This document shows, piece by piece, positions 54,299-64,000 of a stretch of 64,000 nt of DNA (position 1 is its first letter; every line of letters starts with the position of its first letter). This DNA is from Pseudomonadota bacterium. Lineage in GTDB: Bacteria > Pseudomonadota > Alphaproteobacteria > Rhodobacterales > Rhodobacteraceae. Under the pieces are notes generated by a model. That model worked only from the letters and a program-made list of their open reading frames with translations, had not been told where the DNA came from and did not search any database. The stretch spans positions 124,001 through 188,000 of the forward strand of contig JBCAYL010000003.1 of NCBI GenBank assembly GCA_038533575.1. The letters are read 5' to 3'. The translations under genes were made by a program, and so were the position numbers.

Positions 54299-55483
54299 CT
54301 ACGGGCGTGCCTCGATGAAGGCGGTCACCTCCTCCTTGCTTCCCAGGGGCATGCGGGCTTCGCCAGGGAGAAAGAGCGCGAGGTCGAGCGCAAGGATCGG
54401 GCGCATGTCGACACCCGGCAGATCGGGGGCGCGCAGCACGCTCAGCATCGGGAGTGCGCGTAGGACCGAGAGATCGAGGTCCTGTTGAGGCAGGCTCAGG
54501 CCCCGGAGCTGCGTCATTCCCCCGAGGGCCGAGATATCGGTTACCTGCGTCTCCTTGAACTTGAGGTCGCGGAGGCTCGTGAGACTTGAAAGAGGCGTCA
54601 GGTCCGTAACACGGCTGCCGTTGAAACCGAGCTCGCGAAGCGCGGTCGCATCCCCTAGGGGCGACAGGTCCGCGATATCGCTGCCGTTGAGGTTCAGCGT
54701 TTCGAGAGCGGGCTTGGCCGTGAGGGCCGAGATATCGCGCAGCGCACGCGTTCCGTCCCCTTCGATGACCTTGAGGCTCGCGGCGTTCTCGAGGCCCGCG
54801 AGCGACGTCACGGACGTGTCTTTCATCCAGAGCTGCACGAGGCCGGTATGGCCGCCGAGCGGCGCGAGCGAGGTCACCGGCGAAAACGAGATGTCGAGGA
54901 AAGTGAGCGACGACGTGGTGCCGAGTGGGCCCAGATCCGTGAGCGCGGTGCGGAAGACGAAGAGGCTCCGCAGATCGGCCATGGCCTCCACGCCCGCGAG
55001 GCTCGTGACGCCGGTATTGGCGAGGTTCAGGCTGCGCAGGTTGCGCAGGTTTTCAAGGGGCGCCTCCGTGAGCCACGCATTGCCGCGCAGGCTGAGCGTT
55101 TCGAGCTGGGTGAGCTCGCCGAGCGGGCTCAGATCTGTCTCCGGCAGGTTCTCGAGCGAGAGGCGCGTGAGCTCCGGGAGCCGGGCCAGCACGGCGAGAT
55201 CGGAGACGGCCACGCGGTCAAGCGTCAGGCGTTCGAGCCCTTCCAGCGAGGCGATCTGCGCCAGGTCGATCTCGGCCTCCGGGAAGCCCAGGCTCGATAT
55301 GCGCAAATCCGTGACCTGCGTGAGCTCGCTGAGCGCGGTCAGGTCGTGGGCGTCCTCCCGGAGCGTGATGCCGACCCGCTCCGCGCTCGCATCGACGCAG
55401 TCGGCGCCGATGGCGATGCAGGCGGCGGGTTGGGTCGCGATGGCCGACACGGCGAGGGAGGCCGAGAGAAAGAGAGTGCGCAT
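54299..55483 (-). CDS. Secreted leucine-rich-repeat protein
   Basis: 394 residues. A Sec signal peptide (MRTLFLSASLAVSAIATQPAA) is followed by a Cys-containing cap (CIAIGADCVDASAERVGITL). About twelve to thirteen LRR units of roughly 22 residues come next, e.g. LTRLSLENLPETDLSPLGELTQLETLSLRGN and LDISFSPVTSLAPLGGHTGLVQLWMKDTSVTSLAGLEN. They follow the internalin-like consensus LxxLxxLxLxxTxVTDLSPL. It would form a curved solenoid for protein or glycan binding outside the cell. The last 40 residues (MRPILALDLALFLPGEARMPLGSKEEVTAFIEARP) form a C-terminal cap. The partner is unknown. The gene lies between truB and DUF1643 on the minus strand. Confidence 0.85.
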   Translation of the reverse strand: MRTLFLSASLAVSAIATQPAACIAIGADCVDASAERVGITLREDAHDLTALSELTQVTDLRISSLGFPEAEIDLAQIASLEGLERLTLDRVAVSDLAVLARLPELTRLSLENLPETDLSPLGELTQLETLSLRGNAWLTEAPLENLRNLRSLNLANTGVTSLAGVEAMADLRSLFVFRTALTDLGPLGTTSSLTFLDISFSPVTSLAPLGGHTGLVQLWMKDTSVTSLAGLENAASLKVIEGDGTRALRDISALTAKPALETLNLNGSDIADLSPLGDATALRELGFNGSRVTDLTPLSSLTSLRDLKFKETQVTDISALGGMTQLRGLSLPQQDLDLSVLRALPMLSVLRAPDLPGVDMRPILALDLALFLPGEARMPLGSKEEVTAFIEARP

Positions 55484-55568
55484 AGAAGGCTCCGGCAGGG
55501 CAATGATCGCCCAACGCCTCGCCCATGTTTCCGGCAGGAATGCGGCATCCAGCGAGGTTTTTCCCGGC

Positions 55569-56471
55569 CTAGGTGGCGAAGACCCGGCTGGGATGCAGCT
55601 CGCCGCCCTTGAGGATGCCCACGGCCACGGCACGCCCGTCGAGCGAGGCCCAGGCCTCGTCGCCATAGTCCGCGTCCCCTGGATAGATGAAGCCGGGGTT
55701 GCCGTTTCTCAGGCGCGCGGCACCTTCGAGCGTCGTTCGCAGCTCCGGCAGCTCCGAGAGGCCGGTCTCGACAGGCAGCAAGCGCGCCTCGAGCGCGTCG
55801 GTGCGGGCTTCGGCCTCGAGCGCCTCCCAGGACAAGGCGTTTTCAACCTCGAACGGGCCCGACCACGTGCGCCGCAGCCGGTCCACGTGACCGTGGCAGC
55901 CCAGCACCTCGCCCAGATCGCGCGCGATGGAGCGGACATAGCCGCCCTTGCCGCAAACGAGCTCGAGCTCTGCCGTGTCCTCGGTGCGGTCGATCAGCGT
56001 GAGCTCCTCCACCCAGAGCGGGCGCGCGGCGAGCGTCACTTCCTCGCCATCGCGGGCCTTCTTGTAGGCGCGCACGCCGTCGATCTTCACGGCTGAAAAG
56101 GCCGGGGGGACCTGCTCTATCTCGCCGACAAAGCGCCCCAGCGCGTCCTTGATCGCCTGCTCGGTCGGGCGCGCCTCGGAGGTGGCGATGGTCTCGCCCT
56201 CGGCGTCGTCCGTGTTGGTGGCCTCGCCCCAGCGGACGGTGAAGCGGTAGGCCTTGAGCGCGTCGGTCACGTAGGGGACGGTCTTCGTCGCCTCCCCCAG
56301 CGCCACGGCAAGAACGCCGGTGGCCGCGGGGTCGAGCGTGCCGGCATGGCCCGCTTTCTGCGCGTCGAGCGCCCATTTCACCTTGTTGACGACGGCGGTG
56401 GAGGTGAGCCCGGCGGGCTTGTCGACGATGAGCCAGCCGGAGATCGGCCGGCCTTTCTTCTTGCGTGCCAT
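55569..56471 (-). CDS. truB: tRNA pseudouridine(55) synthase TruB
   Basis: Makes pseudouridine 55 in the T-loop of elongator tRNAs, 300 residues. Family motifs are [29 protein letters not shown], the catalytic [14 protein letters not shown] with Asp 47, [36 protein letters not shown] and [19 protein letters not shown] at 56471 is the family start. On the minus strand it follows the phosphodiester-glycosidase gene and rbfA. Confidence 0.97.
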   Translation of the reverse strand: MARKKKGRPISGWLIVDKPAGLTSTAVVNKVKWALDAQKAGHAGTLDPAATGVLAVALGEATKTVPYVTDALKAYRFTVRWGEATNTDDAEGETIATSEARPTEQAIKDALGRFVGEIEQVPPAFSAVKIDGVRAYKKARDGEEVTLAARPLWVEELTLIDRTEDTAELELVCGKGGYVRSIARDLGEVLGCHGHVDRLRRTWSGPFEVENALSWEALEAEARTDALEARLLPVETGLSELPELRTTLEGAARLRNGNPGFIYPGDADYGDEAWASLDGRAVAVGILKGGELHPSRVFAT

Positions 56472-56487
56472 GACTGGCCTCTTTTTG

Positions 56488-57192
56488 TCAGTTCGTGATC
56501 GCGAGGATGGGGCCCATGCGTGGCCCGGGATCGGCGCGTCCCCCGGCGCGATCGTAAAGGCGGGTGATGGTCCCGTCGGTGAAGAGCGCGTTAGGCGTGC
56601 CCAGCGTGTCGCGGAAAACACGCCCGAAGGTGTGGAAGTTCACGGCGTTTCCGGTGACGGCGATGAAGAGCGTCTTCCCGTCCTCGGAGACGCCCACGCC
56701 GCCCCGGCGCTTGCGGCTGTCACTGTCGGCGAGAAAGCGGGGATGAAGCGCGCCGTCGATGACAAGCATGGGCCCCGATTGGGTCGCGTAGGTGCAGTCG
56801 GGCCGCGCGGCGGCGTAGGCACGGCTTTCGATGATCGCCGCGCGGCCCGTGTTGAGGCAAAGGACCCCGTTGGGCAGGAGCCCGAAATTCCCGGGCCCGT
56901 CCGATGTGATCGGCGGCACGACCTCGGTGCCAGCCTCGAGGTAGTGGCCGACGGGTCGCCTGTCTTCGTGATACATCCCGCCGTTGGTGGCGATGAGCAC
57001 GTCGTCAGGCAGCGCGGAGAAATCTCCGTAAAGCGCGCCGCTCCCGTCCCGCCAGAAGAGGCGCGCGCCGTGTGCCGAAAGATCGACTTCGCAGACGGTG
57101 AAACGGTCGCCGTCCACCGTGACGTCATCGCAGCTCGCTCCGAGGGCCGGCGCGGCGAAGAGGGCCAGGAGTGCGCTAATCCTCCAGATCAC
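56488..57192 (-). CDS. Secreted phosphodiester glycosidase (NAGPA/DUF2233) family protein
   Basis: 234 residues with a Sec signal peptide [19 protein letters not shown]. The domain has [45 protein letters not shown] and [18 protein letters not shown], typical of the phosphodiester glycosidase family that removes GlcNAc from phosphodiesters in eukaryotes. A bacterial role in envelope glycopolymers is inference. The start is uncertain: the GTG at 57192 has GAGG six bases upstream and overlaps the end of rbfA by 17 bases; a TTG at 57213 is also in frame. Confidence 0.8.
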   Translation of the reverse strand: MIWRISALLALFAAPALGASCDDVTVDGDRFTVCEVDLSAHGARLFWRDGSGALYGDFSALPDDVLIATNGGMYHEDRRPVGHYLEAGTEVVPPITSDGPGNFGLLPNGVLCLNTGRAAIIESRAYAAARPDCTYATQSGPMLVIDGALHPRFLADSDSRKRRGGVGVSEDGKTLFIAVTGNAVNFHTFGRVFRDTLGTPNALFTDGTITRLYDRAGGRADPGPRMGPILAITN

Positions 57193-57571
57193 GGCGCACC
57201 TCGTCGCGGGCAAACATGGCGCGCGTCTCGTCGAGGCGGTCGAACGTCTCGTCGATCCGGAAGCGCAGGTCGGGGGTGAACTTGAGCGCGCTCTTCTTGC
57301 CGATCATGCGGCGCATCTCGCCCTTGTTGCGGGCCAGGGCCTCGATCACCTCGTCATGGCCCGTCCCACCGAGGGGCATCACGTAGACCGTGGCGATCTT
57401 GAGATCGGGCGAGGCTGCGACCTCGCTCACGGTGATCGAGCGGCCCGTGAGATCGGGGTCGTGTATATCGCCGCGCGCCAGCACCTCGGAGAGCGTGCGT
57501 CGGATCAGTTCACCCACGCGCAGCTGGCGCTGGCTCGGGCCGGGCCCGTCATGGAACTTGTTCTTTGCCAT
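57176..57571 (-). CDS. rbfA: 30S ribosome-binding factor RbfA
   Basis: 16S rRNA processing and cold-adaptation factor, 131 residues, KH-type fold. [104 protein letters not shown] is diagnostic. The short C-terminus is normal for alphaproteobacteria. ATG at 57571 starts the gene, divergent from dapB about 115 bases away. It is first in the minus-strand order rbfA-truB-rpsO-pnp. Confidence 0.95.
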   Translation of the reverse strand: MAKNKFHDGPGPSQRQLRVGELIRRTLSEVLARGDIHDPDLTGRSITVSEVAASPDLKIATVYVMPLGGTGHDEVIEALARNKGEMRRMIGKKSALKFTPDLRFRIDETFDRLDETRAMFARDEVRRDLED

Positions 57572-57687
57572 GGGCGCCAGATACGGGCGGGGGCGTCGCT
57601 TGCCAAGGGGGCGACACCCGCCGAGGCGCGGGCGCGTTGCCAGCACCGTGCGCTTCGTGCAGAAGGCCGCGCAAAGGAGAGATCGCC

Positions 57688-58500
57688 ATGGCAGAGCTAC
57701 CAGGGATCGTGATCACCGGCGCGTCCGGCCGCATGGGCCGCATGCTCATCGAAACCGTGACGAGCTCGGACAAGGCGCGGCTGGTGGGCGCGGTGGAGCG
57801 CGCGGGCCATGACTGGGTGGGCCAAGATGCAGGGGTCGCAATGGGCGGCACCGCGCTCGGCGTGACGGTCACGGACGACCCGCTCGAGGCCTTCGCGCAG
57901 GCGCAGGCGATCGTTGACTTCACGGCACCCGCGGCCACGCTCGAGTTTGCAGCGCTGGCCGCGCAGGCCCGCGCCGTCCACGTGATCGGGACGACCGGCA
58001 TGGACGCTGACGCCATCGCCGCGCTCGAGCCCGCCTCGCGGCACGCCGTTCAGGTGCGTGCCGGGAACATGTCCCTCGGGGTCAACCTCCTGACCCAGCT
58101 CACGCGCATGGTGGCCGAGGCGCTCGACGCTGATTTCGACATCGAGGTCATCGAGGCGCATCACCGGCACAAGGTGGATGCCCCGTCGGGGACCGCGCTC
58201 ATGCTGGGGCAGGCCGCGGCCGAGGGCCGAGGCGTCTCGCTCGAGGAAGTGTCGGACCATGCCCGCCACGGGATGACCGGGGCGCGGGACCGGGGGCGCA
58301 TCGGCTTTTCCAACATCCGCGGGGGCGACATCGTGGGCGAGCATGACGTGCTCTTCGCCGGCGAGGGCGAGCGCATCGTGCTCCGCCACGTGGCCACGGA
58401 TCGCGCCATATTCGCGCGCGGTGCGCTCAAGGCCGCGCTCTGGGGGCAGGACAAGGCTCCCGGCCAGTACGACATGATCGACGTGCTCGGGCTGCGCTGA
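57688..58500 (+). CDS. dapB: 4-hydroxy-tetrahydrodipicolinate reductase
   Basis: Lysine/diaminopimelate pathway enzyme, 270 residues. The nucleotide-binding motif [17 protein letters not shown] and the substrate/active-site motif [20 protein letters not shown] (tandem His with downstream Lys) are intact. The second part [47 protein letters not shown] is the dimerisation/catalytic domain. AAAGGAGAG precedes the ATG. A short GGCGAA-TT-TTCGCC hairpin follows the stop (58502-58515). It probably stands alone. Confidence 0.97.
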   Translation: MAELPGIVITGASGRMGRMLIETVTSSDKARLVGAVERAGHDWVGQDAGVAMGGTALGVTVTDDPLEAFAQAQAIVDFTAPAATLEFAALAAQARAVHVIGTTGMDADAIAALEPASRHAVQVRAGNMSLGVNLLTQLTRMVAEALDADFDIEVIEAHHRHKVDAPSGTALMLGQAAAEGRGVSLEEVSDHARHGMTGARDRGRIGFSNIRGGDIVGEHDVLFAGEGERIVLRHVATDRAIFARGALKAALWGQDKAPGQYDMIDVLGLR

Positions 58501-58589
58501 AGGCGAATTTTCGCCGAAATTCCCGGCTACATGCATCCGAGGAGGGGTCTGGGGCGTATATTTTGCGTCACTTCCAAAGGAGGTCTCGC

Positions 58590-58958
58590 ATGTCTGCTCG
58601 GATACATCTTCTCGCCACGTCCTTCGCGCTCTTCGCGGCGCTCCCGGCCATGGCCATGGAAAAGATCTCGGACCGCGGCGAATTCGTCGACCGGGTTGAG
58701 GGTCAGGTGCTGCAGACCCGCTACCTCGGCGTCGCCATCAACCTCCAGGTCTTCGAGGAAGGGCAGATTGTGGGCCGCGCGCTGGGCGCCGACATCACCG
58801 GTGACTGGGCCTGGCAGGACGGTTATTTCTGCCGCGAGATGAGCTGGGGCTCGACCCCCATCCCCTACAATTGCCAGCTCGTGGAGTATAACGGCGAGGA
58901 AATGCGCTTCACGACTGACCGTGGCGCCGGACGCAACGCCGTCTTCGACCTCCGCTAG
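58590..58958 (+). CDS. Small secreted protein of unknown function downstream of dapB
   Basis: 122 residues. A signal peptide MSARIHLLATSFALFAALPAMAM precedes a beta-rich domain with YFCREMSWGSTPIPYNCQLVEYNGEEMRFTTDRG, where two cysteines could form a disulphide. In some Rhodobacteraceae a relative of this protein carries the name 'dihydrodipicolinate reductase', apparently copied from its neighbour dapB; nothing in this sequence supports that. A strong AAAGGAGGT precedes the ATG at 58590. It ends tail-to-tail with the SDHAF4-type gene, sharing CTAG at 58955-58958. Confidence 0.75.
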   Translation: MSARIHLLATSFALFAALPAMAMEKISDRGEFVDRVEGQVLQTRYLGVAINLQVFEEGQIVGRALGADITGDWAWQDGYFCREMSWGSTPIPYNCQLVEYNGEEMRFTTDRGAGRNAVFDLR

Positions 58959-59185
58959 AAGTCGTAGGCGATTCCCTTCTTTTCCCAATCGCCAAAGCGC
59001 ACGGGCTCTGGGCCTTCGCGGCCACCCAACTCCTTGGGCATATCCTGCGCCTTCTCGGCCTTCTTCCGCTCGGCAGCCTCCGCCAGCGCGCGCTGGGCAG
59101 CGGGCGGCAGAGTGGACGGATCGTAGACGGGGGCCTCGCCTGTGGCGGGGGCGGTGTCTTCTGCGGGTGTCTTGTCATCGGCCAT
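58955..59185 (-). CDS. DUF1674/SDHAF4-type succinate dehydrogenase assembly factor
   Basis: 76 residues. An N-terminal disordered, Ala/Pro/Glu-rich part and a helix (AAQRALAEAAERKKAEKAQDMPKELGG) precede the conserved C-terminus GPEPVRFGDWEKKGIAYDF. This matches the eukaryotic SDHAF4 signature RYGDWEKKGRxxDF. SDHAF4 binds the flavoprotein subunit of complex II during maturation. Succinate dehydrogenase genes are not in this window. The gene is divergent from the rsmB-type gene. Confidence 0.8.
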   Translation of the reverse strand: MADDKTPAEDTAPATGEAPVYDPSTLPPAAQRALAEAAERKKAEKAQDMPKELGGREGPEPVRFGDWEKKGIAYDF

Positions 59186-59229
59186 GGCGCTGATATAGCC
59201 CGCCGGTCTCGCCGCTCCAAGGAGTTCCC

Positions 59230-60501
59230 GTGCCGCAAGAACCCCATCCCGCCCGCGCCGCGGCCCTGAAGCTCATGACCGGCGTGACCGAGGAGGGGCG
59301 GCTCCTCTCCGAACTCACGGGCGCGCCCTGGTTTCTCGAGCTTGCCCCGGCTGATCGCGCCCGCGCGCAGCGGCTGGCGACGGAGGCCTTCCGCCATCTC
59401 GATCGGGCGGACCGGGTGCTCAAGCCGCTTCTGCGCAAAACGCCGCCCGAGGCGGTGCAGCACATGCTGCGGCTCGGTCTCGTGGAGGTGGCCGCGCTCG
59501 ATGGGGCGGCGCACGGCGTAGTCTCCGACATGGTCAATGCCGCAGGCGGCGACAAGCGGACGATGGGGCTCAAAGGGATGGTGAATGCCGTCCTGCGCCG
59601 GGCCATCGAGGCCGCTGACGGCAAGTGGGGCAAGTTGCCGGTGGGCCGCATGCCTGACTGGCTGCGCAAGCCGTTGGGGCAAGCCTATGGCAACTCCGCC
59701 ATTCAGGGCATCGAGACGGCCCATATGCGCGGCGCGCCCCTCGATCTCACCGCCAAGACCGAACCGGGCGCGCTCGCGGAGCGGCTCGGCGGCGAGCTCC
59801 TGCCTTGGGGCTCCGTGCGGCTGCGGGACGCCGGGCAGATCTCTGCCCTTCCGGGCTACGCGGAAGGAGAGTGGTGGGTGCAGGATGCCGCCGCAGCCCT
59901 CCCCGCGCAGCTTCTCGACGTTAAGCCCGGGGAGCGAGTGGCCGATCTCTGCGCCGCGCCCGGCGGCAAGACCATGCAGCTCGCCGCTGCGGGCGCGCTC
60001 GTGACGGCGGTGGATTCGAATGAATACCGGATGGGGCGTCTCCGCGAGAACCTTTCGCGGACAGGTCTCTCCGCCGATGTGCAGGTCGCTGATGTCACCG
60101 CGACGGCGGGACGCTTTGACGCCGTGCTTCTCGATGCGCCCTGCTCGGCCACGGGGACGCTGCGCCGCCACCCCGATCTACCCCATGGCCAGCGCGGCGA
60201 GCAGATCAGCGACCTCATCGCGCTTCAGACGCGGCTCCTCGACCACGCGGTCAAGCTCGTGAAGCCTGGCGGGCGGCTCGTCTTCTGCACGTGCTCGCTT
60301 CTGCCCGACGAGGGTGAGGTGCAGGTGGAGGAAGCGCTCAAGCGCCACAGTGGCTTCACCGTGGACCGCGACGCCCTCGCGCGTCCGGGGATCGAACCAG
60401 TCTGGATCACCGAGGAAGGCGGCCTTCGCCTCCGCCCCGATTACTGGGCCAAGGCCGGCGGCATGGACGGCTTTTACATGGCGCTTCTTCGCCGGACGTG
60501 A
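59230..60501 (+). CDS. RsmB/NOP-family RNA cytosine methyltransferase
   Basis: 423 residues, expected to make 5-methylcytosine in 16S rRNA (position 967 in RsmB). The N-terminal NusB-like part (HPARAAALKLMTGVTEEGRLLSE..., ADRARAQRLATEAFRHLDRADRVLKPLL) precedes the SAM fold with ADLCAAPGGKTMQLAAAGA, LLDAPCSATGTLRRHPD (PC motif) and LVFCTCSLLPDEGEVQVE (TCS nucleophile). The GTG start at 59230 follows GGAG. The heparinase gene follows about 100 bases later. Confidence 0.9.
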   Translation: MPQEPHPARAAALKLMTGVTEEGRLLSELTGAPWFLELAPADRARAQRLATEAFRHLDRADRVLKPLLRKTPPEAVQHMLRLGLVEVAALDGAAHGVVSDMVNAAGGDKRTMGLKGMVNAVLRRAIEAADGKWGKLPVGRMPDWLRKPLGQAYGNSAIQGIETAHMRGAPLDLTAKTEPGALAERLGGELLPWGSVRLRDAGQISALPGYAEGEWWVQDAAAALPAQLLDVKPGERVADLCAAPGGKTMQLAAAGALVTAVDSNEYRMGRLRENLSRTGLSADVQVADVTATAGRFDAVLLDAPCSATGTLRRHPDLPHGQRGEQISDLIALQTRLLDHAVKLVKPGGRLVFCTCSLLPDEGEVQVEEALKRHSGFTVDRDALARPGIEPVWITEEGGLRLRPDYWAKAGGMDGFYMALLRRT

Positions 60502-60606
60502 CGTATGGCGCGTGACTTGCGGCGGGGGCTCAGGTAGCAGAGCGGCACGGGCCCGCGCGGCCTGAACCAGAAGAAGAGCAGCCCCCGCAATAGGTCTCGG
60601 ACAGAC

Positions 60607-62373
60607 GTGTCGACCCACCCCGATATGCCGGCCCCACGCACGCGTTTGATGACGCAGCTTCACGCCCGGCTCGCGGCCATGGGGCGGCCTGCCACGGCCT
60701 TCGTGAGCCAGCCCGAGCCCCGCTCCATCGGTCATTTCGCCAAGGGAAAGCAGCTCATCGCGGGCAATTACCTCTTCGCCGGTTACCTCGTGGAGACCGC
60801 TCCGGGGACGTCACTCTGGGATGTGGCCGCGCCCTCGGACACCTTCGCCGAGGAGGCGCATGGCTTCCTTTGGCTCGACGATCTGGCCGCTGTGGGAGAC
60901 GGGGCCGCCCGCGCGCTGGCGCAGGACTGGGCCGCGGGCTGGATCAGGGAATTCGGGCGCGGGCGCGGGCCGGGCTGGAGCCCGGACCTTACCGGGCGCA
61001 GGCTCATCCGCTGGATCAACCACGCGCTGTTCCTCTTGTCGGGCAATGGCAGCATTCATGGCGAACTCTTCTTTCGCTCGCTCGCCCAGCAGACCCGCTT
61101 CCTCGGGCGTCGCTGGCACTCGACAACGGCGGGCCTGCCTCGGATCGAGGCGCTCACGGGGCTCATCTATGCGGGCCTCTCGCTCACGGGCATGGAGCGT
61201 TTCGTGCCCACGGCCATCTCGGCCCTCGGTCGCGCCTGCGAACGGCAGATCGACAAGACGGGAGCCATGGCCCCGCGCAACCCCGAAGAGCTGCTCGAGA
61301 TCTTCACGCTCTTGAACTGGGCAGCGCTTGCCCTCGACGATGCGGGCCGCGCGGCGGCCCCGGCGCATCTCGCCGCCATCGAGCGGATCGCACCCGTGCT
61401 GCGCACGTTGAGGCACGCCGATGGCGGGCTCGCGCGCTTTCACGGGGGAGGGCGTGGCCTCGAGGGGCGACTCGACGCGGCGCTCGCGCTCTCGGGTGTG
61501 AAGGCCGAACCGGCGGGGCCGCAGGGCCGCGAGGCCATGGGCTATGCCAGGCTCGCCGTGGGGCGGACATCGGTCCTCGTGGATGTCGCCGCACCGCCCA
61601 AGGGCGCGGCCAGCTACAACGCCCATGCCTCCACCCTGGCCTTCGAGCTCACATCGGGGCGGCGTCCGCTCGTGGTGAGCTGCGGCTCAGGCGCGGCGTT
61701 CGGCGAAGCCTGGCGGCGCGCGGGCCGGGCGACGCCCTCCCATTCCACGCTCTCGCTCGCTGGCTACTCCTCCTCCCGGCTCGGGCCGCGCAAGTTCCTG
61801 TCAGGGCGGGCGCGGGAGCTTCTCACGGATGTGCCCAGGGAGCTGAGCTGCGATTGGCGCGACACCGAGTTCGCCACCCGGTTGCAGGTGAGCCACGATG
61901 GCTACCGCGCCACTCACGGTCTCATCCATGTCCGCACGCTCGAGCTCGGCCATGACGGGCGCGGCCTCGTCGGCGAGGAGCTCCTGCTCGCGCTCAACGC
62001 CGCGGATCGCGGCCGCTTCGAAAGCCACCTCGATGGCGGCGGGCTCAAGGGCGTCCCCTTCAGCATCCGCTTTCACTTGCATCCCGATGTCGACGCCGCC
62101 CTCGACATGGGGGGCGCGGCGGTCTCGCTGGCCCTGCGCAGCGGCGAAATCTGGGTGTTTCGGCACGATGCCAAGGCGACCTTGTCGATCGAGCCGAGTG
62201 TCTACCTGGAGCGCGGGCGGCTCAAGCCCCGCGGCGCCGAGCAGATCGTGCTTTCGGGCAGCGCCCTGACCGACCAGTCGCGCGTCAGGTGGTCTCTGGC
62301 CAAAGCGCAGGAAACTCCGCTATCTGTCCGCGACCTCCGGCGGGACGATCCGCTCGCCACAGACGACGACTAG
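60607..62373 (+). CDS. Heparinase II/III family protein
   Basis: 588 residues; GTG start at 60607. The N-terminal alpha/alpha toroid (about 60-280, [33 protein letters not shown]) is followed by the beta-sandwich heparinase II/III-like domain (about 320-560, [50 protein letters not shown] and [16 protein letters not shown]). No signal peptide is seen. It would be a polysaccharide lyase-fold protein. In Rhodobacteraceae it sits regularly between the rsmB-type gene and purH and may not act on heparin. The stop is 14 bases before purH. Confidence 0.85.
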   Translation: MSTHPDMPAPRTRLMTQLHARLAAMGRPATAFVSQPEPRSIGHFAKGKQLIAGNYLFAGYLVETAPGTSLWDVAAPSDTFAEEAHGFLWLDDLAAVGDGAARALAQDWAAGWIREFGRGRGPGWSPDLTGRRLIRWINHALFLLSGNGSIHGELFFRSLAQQTRFLGRRWHSTTAGLPRIEALTGLIYAGLSLTGMERFVPTAISALGRACERQIDKTGAMAPRNPEELLEIFTLLNWAALALDDAGRAAAPAHLAAIERIAPVLRTLRHADGGLARFHGGGRGLEGRLDAALALSGVKAEPAGPQGREAMGYARLAVGRTSVLVDVAAPPKGAASYNAHASTLAFELTSGRRPLVVSCGSGAAFGEAWRRAGRATPSHSTLSLAGYSSSRLGPRKFLSGRARELLTDVPRELSCDWRDTEFATRLQVSHDGYRATHGLIHVRTLELGHDGRGLVGEELLLALNAADRGRFESHLDGGGLKGVPFSIRFHLHPDVDAALDMGGAAVSLALRSGEIWVFRHDAKATLSIEPSVYLERGRLKPRGAEQIVLSGSALTDQSRVRWSLAKAQETPLSVRDLRRDDPLATDDD

Positions 62374-62387
62374 AAGGACTTCCGCCC

Positions 62388-63968
62388 ATGCCCGATCTCG
62401 TGCCGCTCCGACGCGCGCTGCTTTCCGTATCCGACAAGGCGGGGATCGTGGAGCTGGGGCAGGCGCTGGCGGCGCGCGGCGTGGAGCTTGTGAGCACGGG
62501 CGGTACAGCGCGGAGCCTGCGCGAGTCGGGGCTCGAGGTGCGCGATATCTCCGATCTCACTGACTTTCCCGAGATGATGGACGGGCGTGTGAAGACGCTG
62601 CATCCGGTCGTCCATGGCGGGCTTCTGGCGGTGCGCGAGGACGCGGCCCACGCGGCCGCCATGGAGACCCATGGCATCGGCGCGATCGATCTCGTCGTCG
62701 TCAATCTCTACCCCTTCGAGGCCACCGTGGCGCAGGGGGCGGGCTATGCCGAGGTGATCGAGAATATCGACATCGGTGGGCCTGCCATGCTGCGCTCGGC
62801 GGCCAAGAACCACGCCTATGTGAGCGTCGTCACCGACCCAGAGGATTACGCGCCGCTCCTCGCCGAGCTCGAAGAACATGACGGCGCCACGAGCTACGGC
62901 TTCCGCCAGAAACTCGCGCTCGAGGCCTATGCGCGCACGGCGGCCTATGACGCGGCGGTCTCCGGGTGGATGGCAGGGGCGCTTGAGACCCGCGCGCGCC
63001 GCTACGCCACCGCCGGCACGCTCCGCCAGGAGATGCGCTACGGCGAGAACCCGCACCAGGCGGCGGCGTTCTACGTCGACGGCTCCGCGCAGGTGGGGGT
63101 GGCCACGGCCACCCAGCACCAGGGCAAGGCGCTTAGCTACAACAATATCAACGACACCGACGCGGCCTTCGAGCTCGTCAGCGAGTTCGACCCGGCCGAG
63201 GGCCCGGCCTGCGCCATCATCAAGCACGCCAATCCCTGCGGCGTGGCGCGCGGCGGAACCCTCGCGGAGGCCTATGCGCGCGCCTTCGATTGCGACCGCA
63301 CGTCGGCCTTCGGCGGGATCATCGCGCTCAACCAGCCGCTCGACGAGGCCACCGCAGAGGAGATCACCAAGATCTTCACTGAGGTCGTGATCGCCCCCGG
63401 CGCGAGCAACGCGGCTCGTGCCGTTTTTGCCAAGAAGAAGAACCTGCGGCTCTTGACCACCGAGGGCCTCGCGGACACCGCCACTGCGCGCGCCTACCTC
63501 AAGCAGGTGGCCGGGGGCTTTCTTCTCCAGGACAAGGACGTGGGCGCGCCGGGCGCGCTCACCGTGGTCACCGAGCGGGCGCCATCCGAGGAAGAGCTGC
63601 GCGACCTGGCTTTTGCCTGGACCGTGGCCAAGCATGTGAAATCCAACGCCATCGTCTATGCCAATCACCTCTCCACGGTAGGCGTCGGCGCGGGCCAGAT
63701 GAGCCGGGTGGATTCGACCCGCATCGCCGCGCGCAAGGCCGAGGACATGGCCAAGGAGCTCGGCCTGAAGACGCCGCTCACGCAGAATTCGGTGGCGGCT
63801 TCTGATGCCTTCTTCCCCTTCCCCGACGGCCTCCTCACCGTGGCCGAGGCCGGAGCCACGGCGGTCATCCAGCCTGGAGGCTCCATGCGCGACGACGAGG
63901 TGATCGCAGCCGCCAACGAGGCCGGGCTCGCCATGGTCTTCACCGGTCAACGGCATTTCCGGCACTGA
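62388..63968 (+). CDS. purH: Bifunctional AICAR formyltransferase/IMP cyclohydrolase
   Basis: Last two steps of purine synthesis, 526 residues, full length. The N-terminal MGS-like IMP cyclohydrolase domain contains [53 protein letters not shown] and [16 protein letters not shown]. The AICARFT domain has [63 protein letters not shown] and [35 protein letters not shown] 62388 is the family start. The next gene begins one base after the stop. Confidence 0.97.
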   Translation: MPDLVPLRRALLSVSDKAGIVELGQALAARGVELVSTGGTARSLRESGLEVRDISDLTDFPEMMDGRVKTLHPVVHGGLLAVREDAAHAAAMETHGIGAIDLVVVNLYPFEATVAQGAGYAEVIENIDIGGPAMLRSAAKNHAYVSVVTDPEDYAPLLAELEEHDGATSYGFRQKLALEAYARTAAYDAAVSGWMAGALETRARRYATAGTLRQEMRYGENPHQAAAFYVDGSAQVGVATATQHQGKALSYNNINDTDAAFELVSEFDPAEGPACAIIKHANPCGVARGGTLAEAYARAFDCDRTSAFGGIIALNQPLDEATAEEITKIFTEVVIAPGASNAARAVFAKKKNLRLLTTEGLADTATARAYLKQVAGGFLLQDKDVGAPGALTVVTERAPSEEELRDLAFAWTVAKHVKSNAIVYANHLSTVGVGAGQMSRVDSTRIAARKAEDMAKELGLKTPLTQNSVAASDAFFPFPDGLLTVAEAGATAVIQPGGSMRDDEVIAAANEAGLAMVFTGQRHFRH

Positions 63969-63969
63969 G

Positions 63970-64000
63970 ATGCGGGCGCTCTGGATCACGGCCGCGCTGA
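63970..64000 (+). CDS. Start of a gene cut by the window edge, probably lspA
   Basis: Ten codons (MRALWITAAL) are visible from the ATG at 63970, one base after the purH stop. A short basic then hydrophobic start and the position directly after purH are consistent with signal peptidase II (lspA), its usual neighbour in Rhodobacteraceae. This is mostly a context-based call. Confidence 0.5.
   Translation, partial: MRALWITAAL

Noticed and set aside
62370-63989. 539-codon open frame opposite purH
   Set aside because: Antisense shadow of a universally conserved gene.

Overview
The window is a high-GC, densely packed alphaproteobacterial chromosome segment, most consistent with the family Rhodobacteraceae (Roseobacter group). 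The evidence is the gene neighbourhoods and family types: DUF3576 lipoprotein next to leuS, aminotransferase-ftsK-lolA, rsmB-type methyltransferase-heparinase II/III-purH, a Rhodobacter-type porin, a two-domain RibA, Hint and RTX secreted proteins, and a BciA-type divinyl reductase. I see no rRNA, tRNA, CRISPR, transposase, integrase or phage gene. The species cannot be named from this sequence.

Layout. 1-6.4 kb: leuS (cut by the window edge), a DUF3576 lipoprotein, porin, yggS, an L,D-transpeptidase and ribA. 6.5-11.3 kb: an OmpR-type response regulator, a methyltransferase, a secreted helical protein, a VOC protein and exonuclease III. Two sequence-related small-RNA candidates with their own terminators sit after the regulator and after the methyltransferase. 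11.3-15.5 kb: a minus-strand group of exported proteins (calcineurin-like phosphoesterase, heparin-lyase-like protein, Hint-domain protein with an Asp-Glu tract). 15.7-25.2 kb: CnoX-like thioredoxin, Lon-N protein, Trm112, a UbiH-type hydroxylase, an amidase, an aminotransferase, ftsK and lolA, ending at three tandem perfect palindromes. 25.3-31.7 kb: an SLT lipoprotein, an AEC transporter, hspQ, a gamma-glutamyltransferase, an RsbV/RsbW-like pair, a thiolase and a free-methionine-sulfoxide reductase.

31.8-38.7 kb is the clearest functional island: an XRE-cupin regulator, two covalent-FAD/GcvT-type dehydrogenases, a PNPOx-like protein and a homocysteine S-methyltransferase. Together they could take glycine betaine through dimethylglycine and sarcosine to glycine. 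38.8-46 kb holds rarD, a RluA-type pseudouridine synthase, an NTF2-like protein, an aldehyde dehydrogenase, a 1-Cys peroxiredoxin and three glycosyltransferases.

46-57.6 kb keeps the classical order rbfA-truB-rpsO-pnp on the minus strand, but with accessory genes inserted: a phosphodiester glycosidase, a leucine-rich-repeat protein, DUF1643, DUF5665, an RTX protein, a TetR pair with twin operators, a fatty-acid-hydroxylase-type enzyme, BciA and DUF2306. 57.7-64 kb: dapB, a small secreted protein, an SDHAF4-type assembly factor, an RsmB-type methyltransferase, a heparinase, purH and the first codons of a probable lspA.

The most notable non-coding signals are the paired small RNA candidates, the triple TTCGAA palindromes, the TetR operator pair, a composite inverted repeat found in two intergenic gaps, terminators buried inside convergent genes, and three convergent gene pairs sharing one CTAG as both stop codons.
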